Shown here piece after piece: positions 8,074 through 19,192 of a DNA stretch of 64,000 nt (position 1 is its first letter; each line of letters starts with the position of its first letter). The DNA lies in contig NZ_CP139141.1 in NCBI RefSeq assembly GCF_034059295.1, positions 5,439,001-5,503,000 on the forward strand, given 5' to 3'. Below the pieces are notes generated by a model that worked only from the letters and a program-made list of their open reading frames with translations, made no database searches and was not told the origin of the DNA. The stretch comes from Pseudomonas sp. HR96 (GTDB taxonomy: Bacteria > Pseudomonadota > Gammaproteobacteria > Pseudomonadales > Pseudomonadaceae). Position numbers and translations under genes: made by a program.

Positions 8074-8991
8074 TCACTCAGGCTTGGCACCGCGCGTGGT
8101 GACGCTGACCTGGCCATGCACGCCATGGGGCACGTCGCCGCGCAGGGTCACCCGGCGCACGATGCGCGGCTGCTGGCCGTAGTCGTCGACCGCGTAGTGC
8201 TGGGTCGAACGGTTGTCCCAGATCGCCACGTCACCGGCGCTCCAGCGCCAGCGCACGGTGTTTTCCAGGCGCGTGACCTGGCTTTGCAGCAGGTTGAACA
8301 GGTGCTGCGAATCGCTCTGCGCGTAGCCCTTGATGCGCTTGACGAAATGCCCGAGCACCAGGCTCTTCTCGCCGCTGACCGGGTGCACGCGCACCACCGG
8401 ATGCTCGGTCTCGTAGACCGTGGAAACGAACACCTTGCGGTAGCGCTCCAGCTGCTCGACGCTGGCCGAGCGCTTGACTGCGGCGTAGTCGTACTCGTTG
8501 CTGTGCACCGCCCAGAGCTTGTCCGCCAGGGCCTGCAGATCTTCGGGCAGGTCGTTGTAGGCCGCCGCCGTGTTGGCCCACACCGTGTCGCCGCCGGACG
8601 CCGGCGCCACCACCGAGCGCAGGATCGAGGCCTTGGGGTAGGCGGCGACGAAGGTCACGTCGGTGTGCCAGGAGTTGGCCCGGGCACCCTCGGCGCCGTC
8701 CAGCTCCAGCAGATAGCGGGTGCCTTCGCGCACCGGCACGGTGGGGTGGGCGATCGGCTCGCCGAGCAATTGGGCGAAGGCTTCCTGGCCCTGGTCGTCG
8801 AGGTGGGTCTGTTCGCGGAAGAACAGCACCTTGTGCTCCACCAGCGCGGCCTGGATGGCTTCGATCACTTCTGGCGGCAGCTCGCCGCCAAGGCGGATGC
8901 CGCGAATTTCGGCGCCGATACGGCCGGCGACCGGGTGCACGTCGAGTACCGCAAGGTCAGGGGTATTCAGGGTTTGCGCAGCTTGGCTCAT
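8074..8991 (-). CDS. atsK: Alkylsulfatase, Fe(II)/2-oxoglutarate dioxygenase (AtsK-like)
   Basis: 305 residues, TauD/TfdA family. The iron triad is His109-Thr-Asp111 (SWHTDVTF) and distal His265 (RSTQHYAVDD). The 2-oxoglutarate-binding arginines are in RIVRR (276-280). These positions are one off from those I remember for P. putida AtsK, the enzyme that oxidises alkyl sulfate esters to an aldehyde and releases sulfate. TauD (taurine) is the alternative, but the linked sulfatases and ats transporter favour AtsK. It is divergent from the LysR gene at 9159, with an AT-rich spacer of 167 bases holding the inverted repeat ATTCA-N8-TGAAT (9038-9055). Confidence 0.85.
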   Translation of the reverse strand: MSQAAQTLNTPDLAVLDVHPVAGRIGAEIRGIRLGGELPPEVIEAIQAALVEHKVLFFREQTHLDDQGQEAFAQLLGEPIAHPTVPVREGTRYLLELDGAEGARANSWHTDVTFVAAYPKASILRSVVAPASGGDTVWANTAAAYNDLPEDLQALADKLWAVHSNEYDYAAVKRSASVEQLERYRKVFVSTVYETEHPVVRVHPVSGEKSLVLGHFVKRIKGYAQSDSQHLFNLLQSQVTRLENTVRWRWSAGDVAIWDNRSTQHYAVDDYGQQPRIVRRVTLRGDVPHGVHGQVSVTTRGAKPE

Positions 8992-9037
8992 CAGGGCTCT
9001 TCCTTTGGCTGAAGTTTTTCAACGCTATGCTTATTCC

Positions 9038-9055
9038 ATTCAAATCTAAATGAAT
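9038..9055. promoter_or_regulatory. Inverted repeat in the atsK/LysR divergent promoter
   Basis: ATTCA and TGAAT flank eight bases in the gap between two divergent genes. The right half, CTAAATGAAT, also occurs as its complement ATTCATTTAG at 15482-15491, upstream of the substrate-binding protein gene. This is the kind of interrupted dyad bound by LysR proteins. The assignment is by position only. Confidence 0.4.
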
Positions 9056-9158
9056 TGATAAACCTACGTTGACGACATAAGAGCCTTATTTAAAACTCAC
9101 CCTCCCCCGAGGCACCAATTCCTTCGACCTATTTTTTGCATGCCGGGAACGCATCGCC

Positions 9159-10088
9159 ATGGATCTTCGCCAACTGCGTTACTTCATCGCCCTCAACGAG
9201 CACCGCAGTTTCGTGCGTGCCGCCGAGGCCATGGGCATCACTCAACCGGCGTTCAGCCGCAGCATCCAGGGCCTGGAGCAGGAGTTTCGCTGCCAGCTGG
9301 TGGACCGCGGCGACAAGGAACTGCGCCCTACGCCCGAAGGCCAGGTGCTGTTGCAACATGCCTGGCGCCTGGTGCAAGGCGCCACCCAGCTGGTGGCCGA
9401 GGTCAGCCAGATGACCAAACTGGACGCCGGCGAGGTGCGCTTCGGCTGCGGCCCGGCGCCAGCAGCGCGGCTGGTGCCGGACACCCTGGCCGCGTTCACC
9501 CGCAGCTACCCGGGGGTGCGCTGCCAGTTTCACGTGGACAACTGGGAGCGCCTGAGCCGGGCGCTGAACCGCGACGAAATCGAGTTCTTCATCGCCGACA
9601 TCCGCCACTTCGAAGCCGACCCGCACTTCCAGACCCAGGCACTGAGCCCGCGCAGCGGAATGTTCTACTGCCGCCCAGGGCACCCCTTGCTGCACAAGGA
9701 AAGCCTGACCACCAACGACCTGTTCGCCTACCCGCTGGCCACCGGCTTGATCCCCCCGGGGGTGCGCAAGCTGCTGGCCAACCTCAGCGGCCGCGATGAC
9801 TTCACCACCCAGGTTGAATCCGAACATTTCCCGGCGCTGCGCGCAGTGGTCGAGCAGACCGACGCCATCGGTATCAGCACCGAGGAGGCCTGCGCCGAGG
9901 CGCTGGCCGCCGGGCGCATCCAGCGCCTGCACTGGCGCAACCTGCCCACCTCCCTGCACAGCCTGGCGGCCCAGTGCGGCATCGTCACGCGCAGCGGTTT
10001 TCGCCTGTCTGCCGCCGCCCGGGCGCTGCTCGAGACCCTCGGCGCCGTCGACCAGGCGCTGTATCCGCCGATGCGCGCGGCGCAATGA
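9159..10088 (+). CDS. LysR-family regulator of the ats genes
   Basis: 309 residues. The winged helix-turn-helix at about residues 1-60 contains MDLRQLRYFIALNEHRSF and ITQPAFSRSIQGLEQ. The effector domain starts with VRFGCGPAPAARLVPDTLAAF. It is clearly a paralogue of the LysR at 5413: the same motif order, a shared FGCGPAPAA segment, and similar ends of the helix-turn-helix. It is divergent from atsK and upstream of the permease-ATPase-atsA operon, so it probably controls one or both. Two related regulators in one island suggest duplication with split duties. Confidence 0.85.
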   Translation: MDLRQLRYFIALNEHRSFVRAAEAMGITQPAFSRSIQGLEQEFRCQLVDRGDKELRPTPEGQVLLQHAWRLVQGATQLVAEVSQMTKLDAGEVRFGCGPAPAARLVPDTLAAFTRSYPGVRCQFHVDNWERLSRALNRDEIEFFIADIRHFEADPHFQTQALSPRSGMFYCRPGHPLLHKESLTTNDLFAYPLATGLIPPGVRKLLANLSGRDDFTTQVESEHFPALRAVVEQTDAIGISTEEACAEALAAGRIQRLHWRNLPTSLHSLAAQCGIVTRSGFRLSAAARALLETLGAVDQALYPPMRAAQ

Positions 10089-10137
10089 AAGTATTCGCGC
10101 AATGCATTGGCTGAATAGGCTACGGCGCCGGTTAAAT

Positions 10138-10150
10138 GGCTATTTATGCC
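10138..10150. promoter_or_regulatory. GGC-TATTTAT-GCC element upstream of the ats operon
   Basis: The core TATTTATG (10141-10148) is flanked by GGC and GCC, about 92 bases before the permease start. It matches GCTATTTAT at 5310-5318 and the inverted CCATAAATA at 15467-15475. It is a candidate shared promoter or operator element of the sulfur-scavenging genes. Confidence 0.35.
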
Positions 10151-10241
10151 TGCGCCACCGATAAAACTTTTTTTATAGACGATCTGGTACTAAGCAAAGT
10201 GCTGAACGCCTGGCCTACCCACCCGACCACGGAGCAATGAC

Positions 10242-11836
10242 ATGGCCCGCGCTGCCTCATTAGCGGTGCCCGCGACCCCAGGGTTGCGGCGCCCCAATCC
10301 ACGCTGGCAGGCCTTCGGCCGAGCGGCCCAGGGCTGGCTGCTGCCGCTGGCCCTGTTGCTGCTGTGGAGCCTGGCCAGTCAGCATCACTGGATGAGCGAG
10401 CAGATTCTCCCGGCCCCCAGCCTGGTCTGGCACAGCGCCGGCGAGCTGGCCCAGGACAATCTCTGGAGCAACCTGTGGATCAGCCTGCAACGCCTGGCCC
10501 TCGGCGTGCTCGCCGGGGTTTTGAGCGGCGCGGCGCTGGGCGCCTGGCTGGGCTTCAGCCGCCTGGCCGAACGGCTGGTGCTGCCGACCTTCAATGCCCT
10601 GGCGCAGGTGCCGACCCTGGCCTGGATCCCGCTGTTCATCGTGCTCTTCGGCATCGGCGAAACCCTCAAGCTGGTGGTGCTGGTCAAGGCGGTGGTGGTG
10701 CCGGTCACCTTGCACACCCTGGTCGGCGTGCGCGATGCCCAGCCGCGCCTGCGCGAGGCCGCCGCCGTGCTGCGCCTGCCGCGCGGGCAACTGATCCGCC
10801 GGCTGATCCTGCCGGCCGCGCTGCCGGCCTTCATGGCCGGCGTGCGCCTGGCGCTGTCGGCCGGTTGGGCGGCGCTGCTGGCCGTAGAATTGCTGGCCTC
10901 CAGCGAAGGCATCGGCTACCTGATGGTGTGGGCACGCCAGCTGTTCATGCTCGACATCGTCTTTGTCTGCATCGTGGTGATCGGCCTGATCGGCGTGCTG
11001 ATGGACCGTAGCATCGGCTGGGCCGACCGCCGCCTGGTGCATTGGCCGCACCCGGCCACCGCGCAGCTGAGCCGCAGCGCACCGCTGCACGGCGCGCAAC
11101 GCCTGCTGCCAGCGTTGCTGCCGGTGAGCCTGCTGCTGTTGTGGCAAGCGGCCTGCAGCCTGAACTGGGTGGGCGACAGCATCCTGGCTTCACCCCTGGC
11201 GGTGCTGCACACCACCTATGCCGGGGTCGCCGATGGCTCGTTGCTGATTGCCATGGGCCTGAGCCTGCAGCGCATGCTCGGCGGGCTGCTGCTGGGCGGC
11301 TCGCTGGGCTTTCTCGGTGGCCTGCTGCTGGGGCTTTCAGCCCGCGCCGAACGCCTGATCGGGCCCAGCCTGGCGGCCCTGCGGCAGATCGCGATCTTCG
11401 CCTGGGTGCCGCTGATCACCGCCTGGTTCGGCCTTGGCGAGCCGGCCAAATGGGTGTTCGTCGCCCTCGCCGCGTTCTTTGCGCTGTTCATCGCCACCCA
11501 GCGCAGCGTCGCCCATCTGTCCCCGCAACTGGCCGAAGCCGCCCAGGTGCTGCGCCTGAGCTTCGCCCAGCGCCTGCGCCGGCTGGTGCTGCCGGGCGCC
11601 GCGCCGGGCATTTTCGCCGGCCTGCGCCTGGCGCTGATCTATGCCTGGCTGGGCACTATCGGCGCGGAATACTTCATGCCGTCCAACGGCGGCATCGGCA
11701 GCCTGATGATCGGCGCGCAGCAGCTGATGCGCATGGACGTGATCATGAGCGGCATGTTGCTGGTCGGCCTCACGGGCGCCCTGCTCAACGTTATCGGACA
11801 ACGCATCGAGGCGCGTGCGACGCGCTGGAGACACGC

Positions 11837-11840
<4 letters not shown>
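10242..11840 (+). CDS. atsB: ABC transporter permease, two fused permease domains (AtsB-like)
   Basis: 532 residues, about twice the usual 250-280 of a SsuC/TauC-type permease. Two homologous halves are visible (about 25-270 and 285-530). Each has its own EAA loop for docking the ATPase: EAAAVLRLPRGQLIRRLILP in the first half and EAAQVLRLSFAQRLRRLVLP in the second. The gene therefore encodes both channel subunits in one chain. It overlaps the ATPase gene by four bases (ATGA) and precedes atsA, matching the ats operon of sulfate-starved Pseudomonas. It is an inner-membrane importer for sulfate esters. Confidence 0.88.
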
Positions 11841-14312
<2,472 letters not shown>

Positions 14313-14357
14313 CGGCGGGCGGCCTTGCCCGCGCCTGCCGCGGACAAGGCCTGGCGG

Positions 14358-15404
14358 TCAGCGGCTGGCCTGGTTGCTGGCAGCTTCCTTGTCCTGCAGC
14401 GCGGCGTCGAGGAAGCGCGAGTCAGCCCATTTGCTGACGTCGAAGCCCTTGCGAATCAGCCGCGCCTGCAACGCCAGGTCGGTGCTGGTCTGCAGCTTGC
14501 CGATGAAGTCGGCGTCCAGCTGCGGGGCGAAAATCTTCGTGTAGGGCTGGCCGGCAGCATCGCTGGCCAACAGCGCCGCCGGGTAGCTGGACAGGCGCGC
14601 GACCAGATCGACATAGGCCTGCTTGTGCGCCTCGTCCCGCAGCCAGGTCACGGCTGGCTGCTGGGCCTTGATCAGCCGGGCGACGATGTCCGGGTGCTGG
14701 TCGACGAAGGCGCCGTTGCCCAGCAGCACCGACTGGATACCGCCGGCGCCGAGGGTCTGGGTATTGAGTGGCAACTCGGCCAGGCCCTTGCTTTGCAGGC
14801 CGATCAGGCCGGCGCCGGCCCAGGTCGCGTCGATCTGCTTGGCCGCCAGGGCGGCGTTGCCGGCGTTGAAGTCCAGGTTGACCACCTTGTAATCACTCTC
14901 CTTGAGGCCACGGCTGGCCACTGCGGCGTCGAACGACAGCTGTGTGGCAGTGCCACGGAACAGGCCAACGCGCTTGCCCTTGAGGCTCTCCAGCGAATCG
15001 ATCCCCGAGCCCGGCACCACCGCCAGGTACTCTTTCACGTCCCGGGCAGTGGCGCTGAGCAGGCGGGTGTCCAGGCCATTGGCCTTGCCGACGATGGCCG
15101 GCAGGTCTCCCAGGTAGGCAAAGTCGACTTGGCCGTTGGCCAGCGCCTCGTTGATCGCAGGTCCAGCGCCCTTGAAGAAATTCCAGCGCACCTGGATGCC
15201 GTCGGCGGCGAATTCCTTTTCCAGGCTCTGGCGGTCGCGCAGCACGTCGACGATGCCGGCGCCGCTGGGGGTGGTGCCGGCGCTGATGTCGGGGACGGCG
15301 ATGCGAATCTCGTGAACGTTGTCGGCCAGCGCGGCGGCGCTCGCACCGAGCAGGGCGAGGGTCAGGCTGGCAAGGCGAAACAAGCGCGGCAGAGGGTGTT
15401 TCAT
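14358..15404 (-). CDS. atsR: Sulfate-ester ABC transporter substrate-binding protein (AtsR-like)
   Basis: 348 residues from the ATG at 15404, chosen because AGGA lies at the right distance and the protein then opens with a clean signal peptide (MKHPLPRLFRLASLTLALLG, cut after ALA). The open frame continues 13 codons upstream without an SD. The mature part is an SsuA/TauA-type bilobed periplasmic binding protein with motifs VDFAYLGDLPAIVGKANG and KGKRVGLFRGTATQ. It is convergent with atsA and would deliver substrate to the AtsBC importer. Confidence 0.88.
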   Translation of the reverse strand: MKHPLPRLFRLASLTLALLGASAAALADNVHEIRIAVPDISAGTTPSGAGIVDVLRDRQSLEKEFAADGIQVRWNFFKGAGPAINEALANGQVDFAYLGDLPAIVGKANGLDTRLLSATARDVKEYLAVVPGSGIDSLESLKGKRVGLFRGTATQLSFDAAVASRGLKESDYKVVNLDFNAGNAALAAKQIDATWAGAGLIGLQSKGLAELPLNTQTLGAGGIQSVLLGNGAFVDQHPDIVARLIKAQQPAVTWLRDEAHKQAYVDLVARLSSYPAALLASDAAGQPYTKIFAPQLDADFIGKLQTSTDLALQARLIRKGFDVSKWADSRFLDAALQDKEAASNQASR

Positions 15405-15466
15405 ATCAGGCTTCCTGCAAAGGTGGGGGCAGACGATGCACACACCCTAGTGGGCCTTTTTCAAAA

Positions 15467-15475
15467 CCATAAATA
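15467..15475 (-). promoter_or_regulatory. Inverted TATTTATGG element upstream of atsR
   Basis: CCATAAATA on the plus strand reads TATTTATGG toward atsR, 63 bases before its start codon. The same core stands upstream of the receptor and of the permease operon. Bases 15482-15491 (ATTCATTTAG) also match half of the dyad before atsK. Confidence 0.35.
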
Positions 15476-15517
15476 CTTAAGATTCATTTAGTCATTCCCG
15501 AATCGCATAACGCGGCA

Positions 15518-15841
15518 CTACTTCTCTGCCAACTGGGCAAATGCCCGGGCAATCTCTTCGCGGCTCTGCGGCCGCACCAGCCGCGCCACTTCCGTGCCGT
15601 CGCGAAAAAACACCAGCGTGGGCCAGAGTTTTACCCGGAACGAGCGCCCCAGGGGCCGCCCGCTGCCGTCCTCGACCTTGAGGTGACGCACGCCGGGGTA
15701 ATCGGCGAAGGCGGCGGCCAGCAGCGGCTGCGCGGCGCGGCAATGGCCGCACCAGTCGGTGCCGAATTCGAGCAGGGTGGCGCCTGGCAGTGCATCGACC
15801 TCGGCACGGTCGGGGGCTTGGGGCTGGTAGGTCTGCAGCAT
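15518..15841 (-). CDS. Thioredoxin-like protein
   Basis: 107 residues from the ATG at 15841, which has AAGGAG nine bases upstream; a longer in-frame start lacks this. It has a thioredoxin fold with redox motif Trp30-Cys31-Gly-His-Cys34 and the cis-proline segment KLWPTLVFFRDG. The CGHC active site is like that of protein disulfide isomerases and some thioredoxins. There is no signal peptide, so it is cytoplasmic. It lies upstream of atsR on the same strand, but the atsR promoter region separates them. It could supply electrons during sulfur stress; that is only by proximity. Confidence 0.85.
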   Translation of the reverse strand: MLQTYQPQAPDRAEVDALPGATLLEFGTDWCGHCRAAQPLLAAAFADYPGVRHLKVEDGSGRPLGRSFRVKLWPTLVFFRDGTEVARLVRPQSREEIARAFAQLAEK

Positions 15842-16025
15842 GGTGGGGTTCTCCTTCTGGACAAACAACGCTTCGCCCAAGACTAGCGCGCGCCTGCTGC
15901 GAGGTCCTGGTCATTTTCTGTACAGCGGCATCCCCCCTTATCCATAAAATATATTTTTACCGTTACAAATGCCCGCTAACATGTCCGCCGCACAACAATA
16001 ACGATTATCAGCAGGGGCGCTGGCA

Positions 16026-17990
16026 ATGAGCGGTCTGGTTTACCGTCGAGATATCGACGGCTTGCGCGCGATGGCAATCCTGCCGGTGGTGCTGTTTCAC
16101 TTCGGCTTCAGCGGCTTTTCCGGCGGTTTCGTCGGGGTCGATGTGTTTTTCGTCATCTCCGGCTTCCTCATAACGTCGATCATCTGGCGCGAGCGTCAGG
16201 CCGGCCGGTTCAGTTTCATCGACTTCTGGACCCGCCGCGCACGGCGCATCCTGCCGACCCTGGTGGCCATGACCTTGGCCGTGCTGGTGGCCGGCTGGTG
16301 GCTACTGACCCCCGAGGACTACAGCGAACTGGGGCGCTCGGTGCGCTACCAGGCCATCTTCGGTTCCAACTTCTATTTCATGCGCGGCCACGGCTACTTC
16401 GCGCCGGCTTCGGCGGTGCAGCCGTTGCTGCATACCTGGTCGCTGGCCGTCGAAGAGCAGTTCTACCTGGTGTTTCCGCTGCTGCTGGCGCTGCTCTCGG
16501 GGCGCCTGCGGCGCTGGCGCGAGACGCTGGTGGGTCTGGCGCTGCTGTCCTTCGCCCTGAGCCTGTGGGCCATGCACCACAAGCATGGCCAGGCGGCGTT
16601 CTACATGCTGCCCATGCGTGCCTGGGAGTTGTTGCTCGGCGCGCTGCTGGCACTGGCGCCAGCGCCACGACGCACCTGGCCGGGCTGGGTCCGCGAGGCG
16701 GCCAGTGCCGCCGGCTTGCTGGCCATCCTTGGCGCCGTGTTCGGCTACAGCGCGCAGACGCCCTTTCCCGGGCCGGCCGCCCTGCTGCCTACCCTCGGTG
16801 CGGTGGCGCTGATCTGGGCCAACGGCGGCCAGCCGACCTGGGTCGGCCGGCTGCTCGGCAGCCGCCTGCTGGTGGGCATCGGGCTGATCTCCTACGCCTG
16901 GTACCTGTGGCACTGGCCGCTGTTGGTGTTCGCCGAGTACCTCGCCCTCGACCCGCTGACCCTGGCGCAACGCAGCGCCCTGGTGCTGGTCAGCGCCCTG
17001 CTCGGCTACGCCTCGTGGCGGTGGCTCGAAGGGCCGTTTCGCCAACGCCGCTGGCTGGCCGGGCAACGCCCGCTGCTCGGCGGCGCGCTGGCCTCGCTGG
17101 TGCTGCTGGCGCTGGTCGGGCAACTGCTGCGCAGCAGCGACGGCGTACCGGGCCGGCTCTCCGAGCAGGCGCTGCGCTACGCCCGGGCGGGCACCTGGCA
17201 GGCCGGGCAGCCCCGCTGCCTGTTTGACCGCCACCTCCTCAGCGTCGACTCGCTGTGCCACTTCGGCCCGGCGCAACCGCCCCTGGCCATGGTCTGGGGC
17301 GACAGCCACGCGGCCGCACTGACCCCGGCGTGGCGCGAGCAGGCGCAGCGGGCCAATCTGCCGCTGGCCCTGGCCGGGCACTCGGCCTGCCCGCCGATCG
17401 AGGGGCTGCACCGCGAAGCGGTGTGCGAGGCGTTCAATGCCACGGCGCAGCAGTTGTTGGCGCAACCGCAGCTGCACGACGTGATTCTCGCTGCCCATTG
17501 GACGATGTATGTAGAGGGCGAAGAGGACGGCCGCACCGGCCTGATGATCCACGCTCCCGGCAGCCTGCAGCCGGATGTTGCCTATGCGCGCCAGCAACTG
17601 GCCGATGGCCTGCGCGCTACGGTCGAGCGCCTGCGCGCGGCCGGCAAGCGCGTGTGGCTGGTCAAGGAGGCACCGGAGCACCCGGTGGAGATTGCCCCGC
17701 GGCTGACCCGACTGGCGATGCTCGGGCTGCCGACCGCCAGGGTCGGGCGGCCTCAGCAGGAGCGCGACCAGCGCCAGGCCTTCGTCGACCGCCTGTTCGA
17801 GCAACTGAGTGCGCAGGATGCGCAGGTGCGGGTGCTCGACCCGACGCCGCTGTTCTGCGCCGACGGCCGCACCTGCCTGGCCGAAGACCGGGGCGAGGCG
17901 CTATACCGCGACACCAACCACCTGTCCGACCAGGGCGGCCTGCAGGCCGTGCCGCTGTTCGACCCGGTCATCGCCGAACTGGGCCCGTGA
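16026..17990 (+). CDS. OafA-type acyltransferase with C-terminal SGNH domain
   Basis: 654 residues. The N-terminal acyltransferase-3 domain has about ten membrane helices (residues 10-370), opening with YRRDIDGLRAMAILPVVLFH with the catalytic His25, then GGFVGVDVFFVISGF. The C-terminal periplasmic SGNH domain has the nucleophile in GDSH (Ser427) and the catalytic pair Asp629 and His632 (DTNH). Such proteins O-acetylate surface polysaccharides such as O-antigen or peptidoglycan. AGGGG precedes the ATG. The target may be LPS or the exopolysaccharide made by the cluster at 19-32 kb, but 2 kb and a copper gene lie between. Confidence 0.9.
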   Translation: MSGLVYRRDIDGLRAMAILPVVLFHFGFSGFSGGFVGVDVFFVISGFLITSIIWRERQAGRFSFIDFWTRRARRILPTLVAMTLAVLVAGWWLLTPEDYSELGRSVRYQAIFGSNFYFMRGHGYFAPASAVQPLLHTWSLAVEEQFYLVFPLLLALLSGRLRRWRETLVGLALLSFALSLWAMHHKHGQAAFYMLPMRAWELLLGALLALAPAPRRTWPGWVREAASAAGLLAILGAVFGYSAQTPFPGPAALLPTLGAVALIWANGGQPTWVGRLLGSRLLVGIGLISYAWYLWHWPLLVFAEYLALDPLTLAQRSALVLVSALLGYASWRWLEGPFRQRRWLAGQRPLLGGALASLVLLALVGQLLRSSDGVPGRLSEQALRYARAGTWQAGQPRCLFDRHLLSVDSLCHFGPAQPPLAMVWGDSHAAALTPAWREQAQRANLPLALAGHSACPPIEGLHREAVCEAFNATAQQLLAQPQLHDVILAAHWTMYVEGEEDGRTGLMIHAPGSLQPDVAYARQQLADGLRATVERLRAAGKRVWLVKEAPEHPVEIAPRLTRLAMLGLPTARVGRPQQERDQRQAFVDRLFEQLSAQDAQVRVLDPTPLFCADGRTCLAEDRGEALYRDTNHLSDQGGLQAVPLFDPVIAELGP

Positions 17991-17993
17991 AAC

Positions 17994-18024
17994 TTGACCT
18001 TGCCCTTGGGGCAAGGTCTAAGGT
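17994..18024 (+). promoter_or_regulatory. CueR-type (MerR family) copper-responsive promoter
   Basis: The -35 box TTGACC (17994-17999) and -10 TAAGGT (18019-18024) are 19 bases apart, the long spacer typical of MerR-family promoters. Between and over them lies the dyad ACCTTGCC-N5-GGCAAGGT (17997-18017), very close to known CueR operators. It starts four bases after the acyltransferase stop and leads directly to the DUF305 gene. Confidence 0.85.
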
Positions 18025-18051
18025 ACCGGGACTTTTTCCTCATCAAGGTAG

Positions 18052-18396
18052 ATGACCATGAGCAGATTTGCCCAGACCGCCGCGTTCCTGTCCATCCTCG
18101 GCAGCAGCCCCGTATGGGCGGACTCGAGCGACACCCAGCAGATGCAGAAAGACTACATGGCGCCCATGGCCGGCATGGGCGACGCCATGCATCAGGGGGT
18201 GATGAGCAAGGACCCCGATGTAGCGTTCGCCCAAGGCATGCTGCCACACCACCAGGGGGCGGTGGACATGGCCAAGGTGGAACTGAAATACGGCAAGGAC
18301 CCCGAAATGCGCAAACTGGCCGAAACCATCATTGCCGCCCAGGAGGCCGAGATCAAACAACTCAAGGCCTGGCTGCAGGCGCACCCGCAGAAGTAA
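18052..18396 (+). CDS. DUF305 (CopM-like) periplasmic copper-stress protein
   Basis: 114 residues with a signal peptide ending near VWA/D (about 22). The mature part is a DUF305 four-helix protein, rich in Met and His as possible copper ligands: QQMQKDYMAPMAGM, GDAMHQGVM and the family motif MLPHHQGAVDMA. Relatives such as cyanobacterial CopM bind copper outside the cytoplasm. The CueR-type promoter 28 bases upstream supports induction by copper. A single-gene transcription unit is likely. Confidence 0.88.
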   Translation: MTMSRFAQTAAFLSILGSSPVWADSSDTQQMQKDYMAPMAGMGDAMHQGVMSKDPDVAFAQGMLPHHQGAVDMAKVELKYGKDPEMRKLAETIIAAQEAEIKQLKAWLQAHPQK

Positions 18397-19192
18397 ATCC
18401 CCCCTTGGCCGGCTCGCTCGATCGCTTGCGGTTGAAGCAGATCCTCCGCCCCACCGGCCTCTCGGGGGCTGTGCCCCCCTCCATGTTCGCTGGCCATTCC
18501 CGTAGAAAAATGCCCACACCGCGTGTCGGCATTTAGCATTTTGCCATCATTGCCGATACAGTTTTCCGGGCCAACGCGGTATCGTTATCACGATGCATGA
18601 TCGATACCCTTCAGGGAGCTCCTCTCGATCCGGGAAACAACGCAACAAAGGTCTCAAGCGGTGGTCCATGGAAGGCGCGATTCGAACACGAAGGCCTGCC
18701 TGGGTTCCTGCCAAAGTGACGGTTTGCGACAGTCGGTAGAAGTTTATTGCGCACACTTTCCGGTCATCGGAAAAGCACCGATGACGGGCATATGTATTGC
18801 TTGAATGGATGTGGGAAGGTCGAATAGACTCGGCCGTGATCAGAGTTCAAAAGATCCGAGCAACAACCGGACATGCGGTTTGTCCCTGGGAAACAACCTT
18901 CTGGAGATGAGTTCTCCATGCGGTAGCCATGCCTGTTTCAGGCTGGCTGTGTCCACCCACCGGTCGCATTACTTTTCCGGCTCAGTCGTTGTCTCGCCCC
19001 AGCACCAAACAAGCAAACAGCCCGTGCACTTTTTCAGTGCGGGCGTGTCTGCTGCTCCACCGTTTGTCGCGTCACTCAACCTTAGCGTTAGTGCGTTATC
19101 CATGGATGGGCAGGTGGTTGTTCTCGTACATAGGGCCATCGTTACCACTTTCAGCTAGAGCGAGTGCAATCTTGAATACACCCCCTGCCAAA
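18397..19192 (+). promoter_or_regulatory. 796-bp non-coding region: probable long leader of the exopolysaccharide operon
   Basis: No convincing gene is present; short open frames here have no RBS and no recognisable sequence. Several dyads can be seen: GGTATCG/CGATACC (18579-18585 with 18602-18608) and GTCATCGG/CCGATGAC (18763-18770 with 18778-18785, 7-base loop). An ops-like GCGGTAGC lies at 18920-18927. The size and hairpin content suit a regulated 5' leader. The transcription start is unknown. Confidence 0.5.
18919..18929 (+). promoter_or_regulatory. ops-like element (RfaH-type antitermination site)
   Basis: The sequence TGCGGTAGCCA shares the core GCGGTAGC with the ops element GGCGGTAGCGT that recruits RfaH to E. 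coli surface-polysaccharide operons. The GC-GGTA-GC mini-hairpin needed for pausing is intact. It lies 264 bases before the first gene, inside the long leader, as in JUMPstart leaders. The match is short, so chance cannot be excluded. Confidence 0.4.

Noticed and set aside
18676..18690. tRNA T-arm-like sequence (GTGTTCGAATC on the minus strand) followed by CCA
   Set aside because: The distance from the loop to CCA does not fit a T stem plus acceptor stem, and no D or anticodon arm can be folded upstream.
18805..19158. 117-codon open frame in the exopolysaccharide leader
   Set aside because: No RBS, no domain and odd composition; it lies within a hairpin-rich region better read as a leader.
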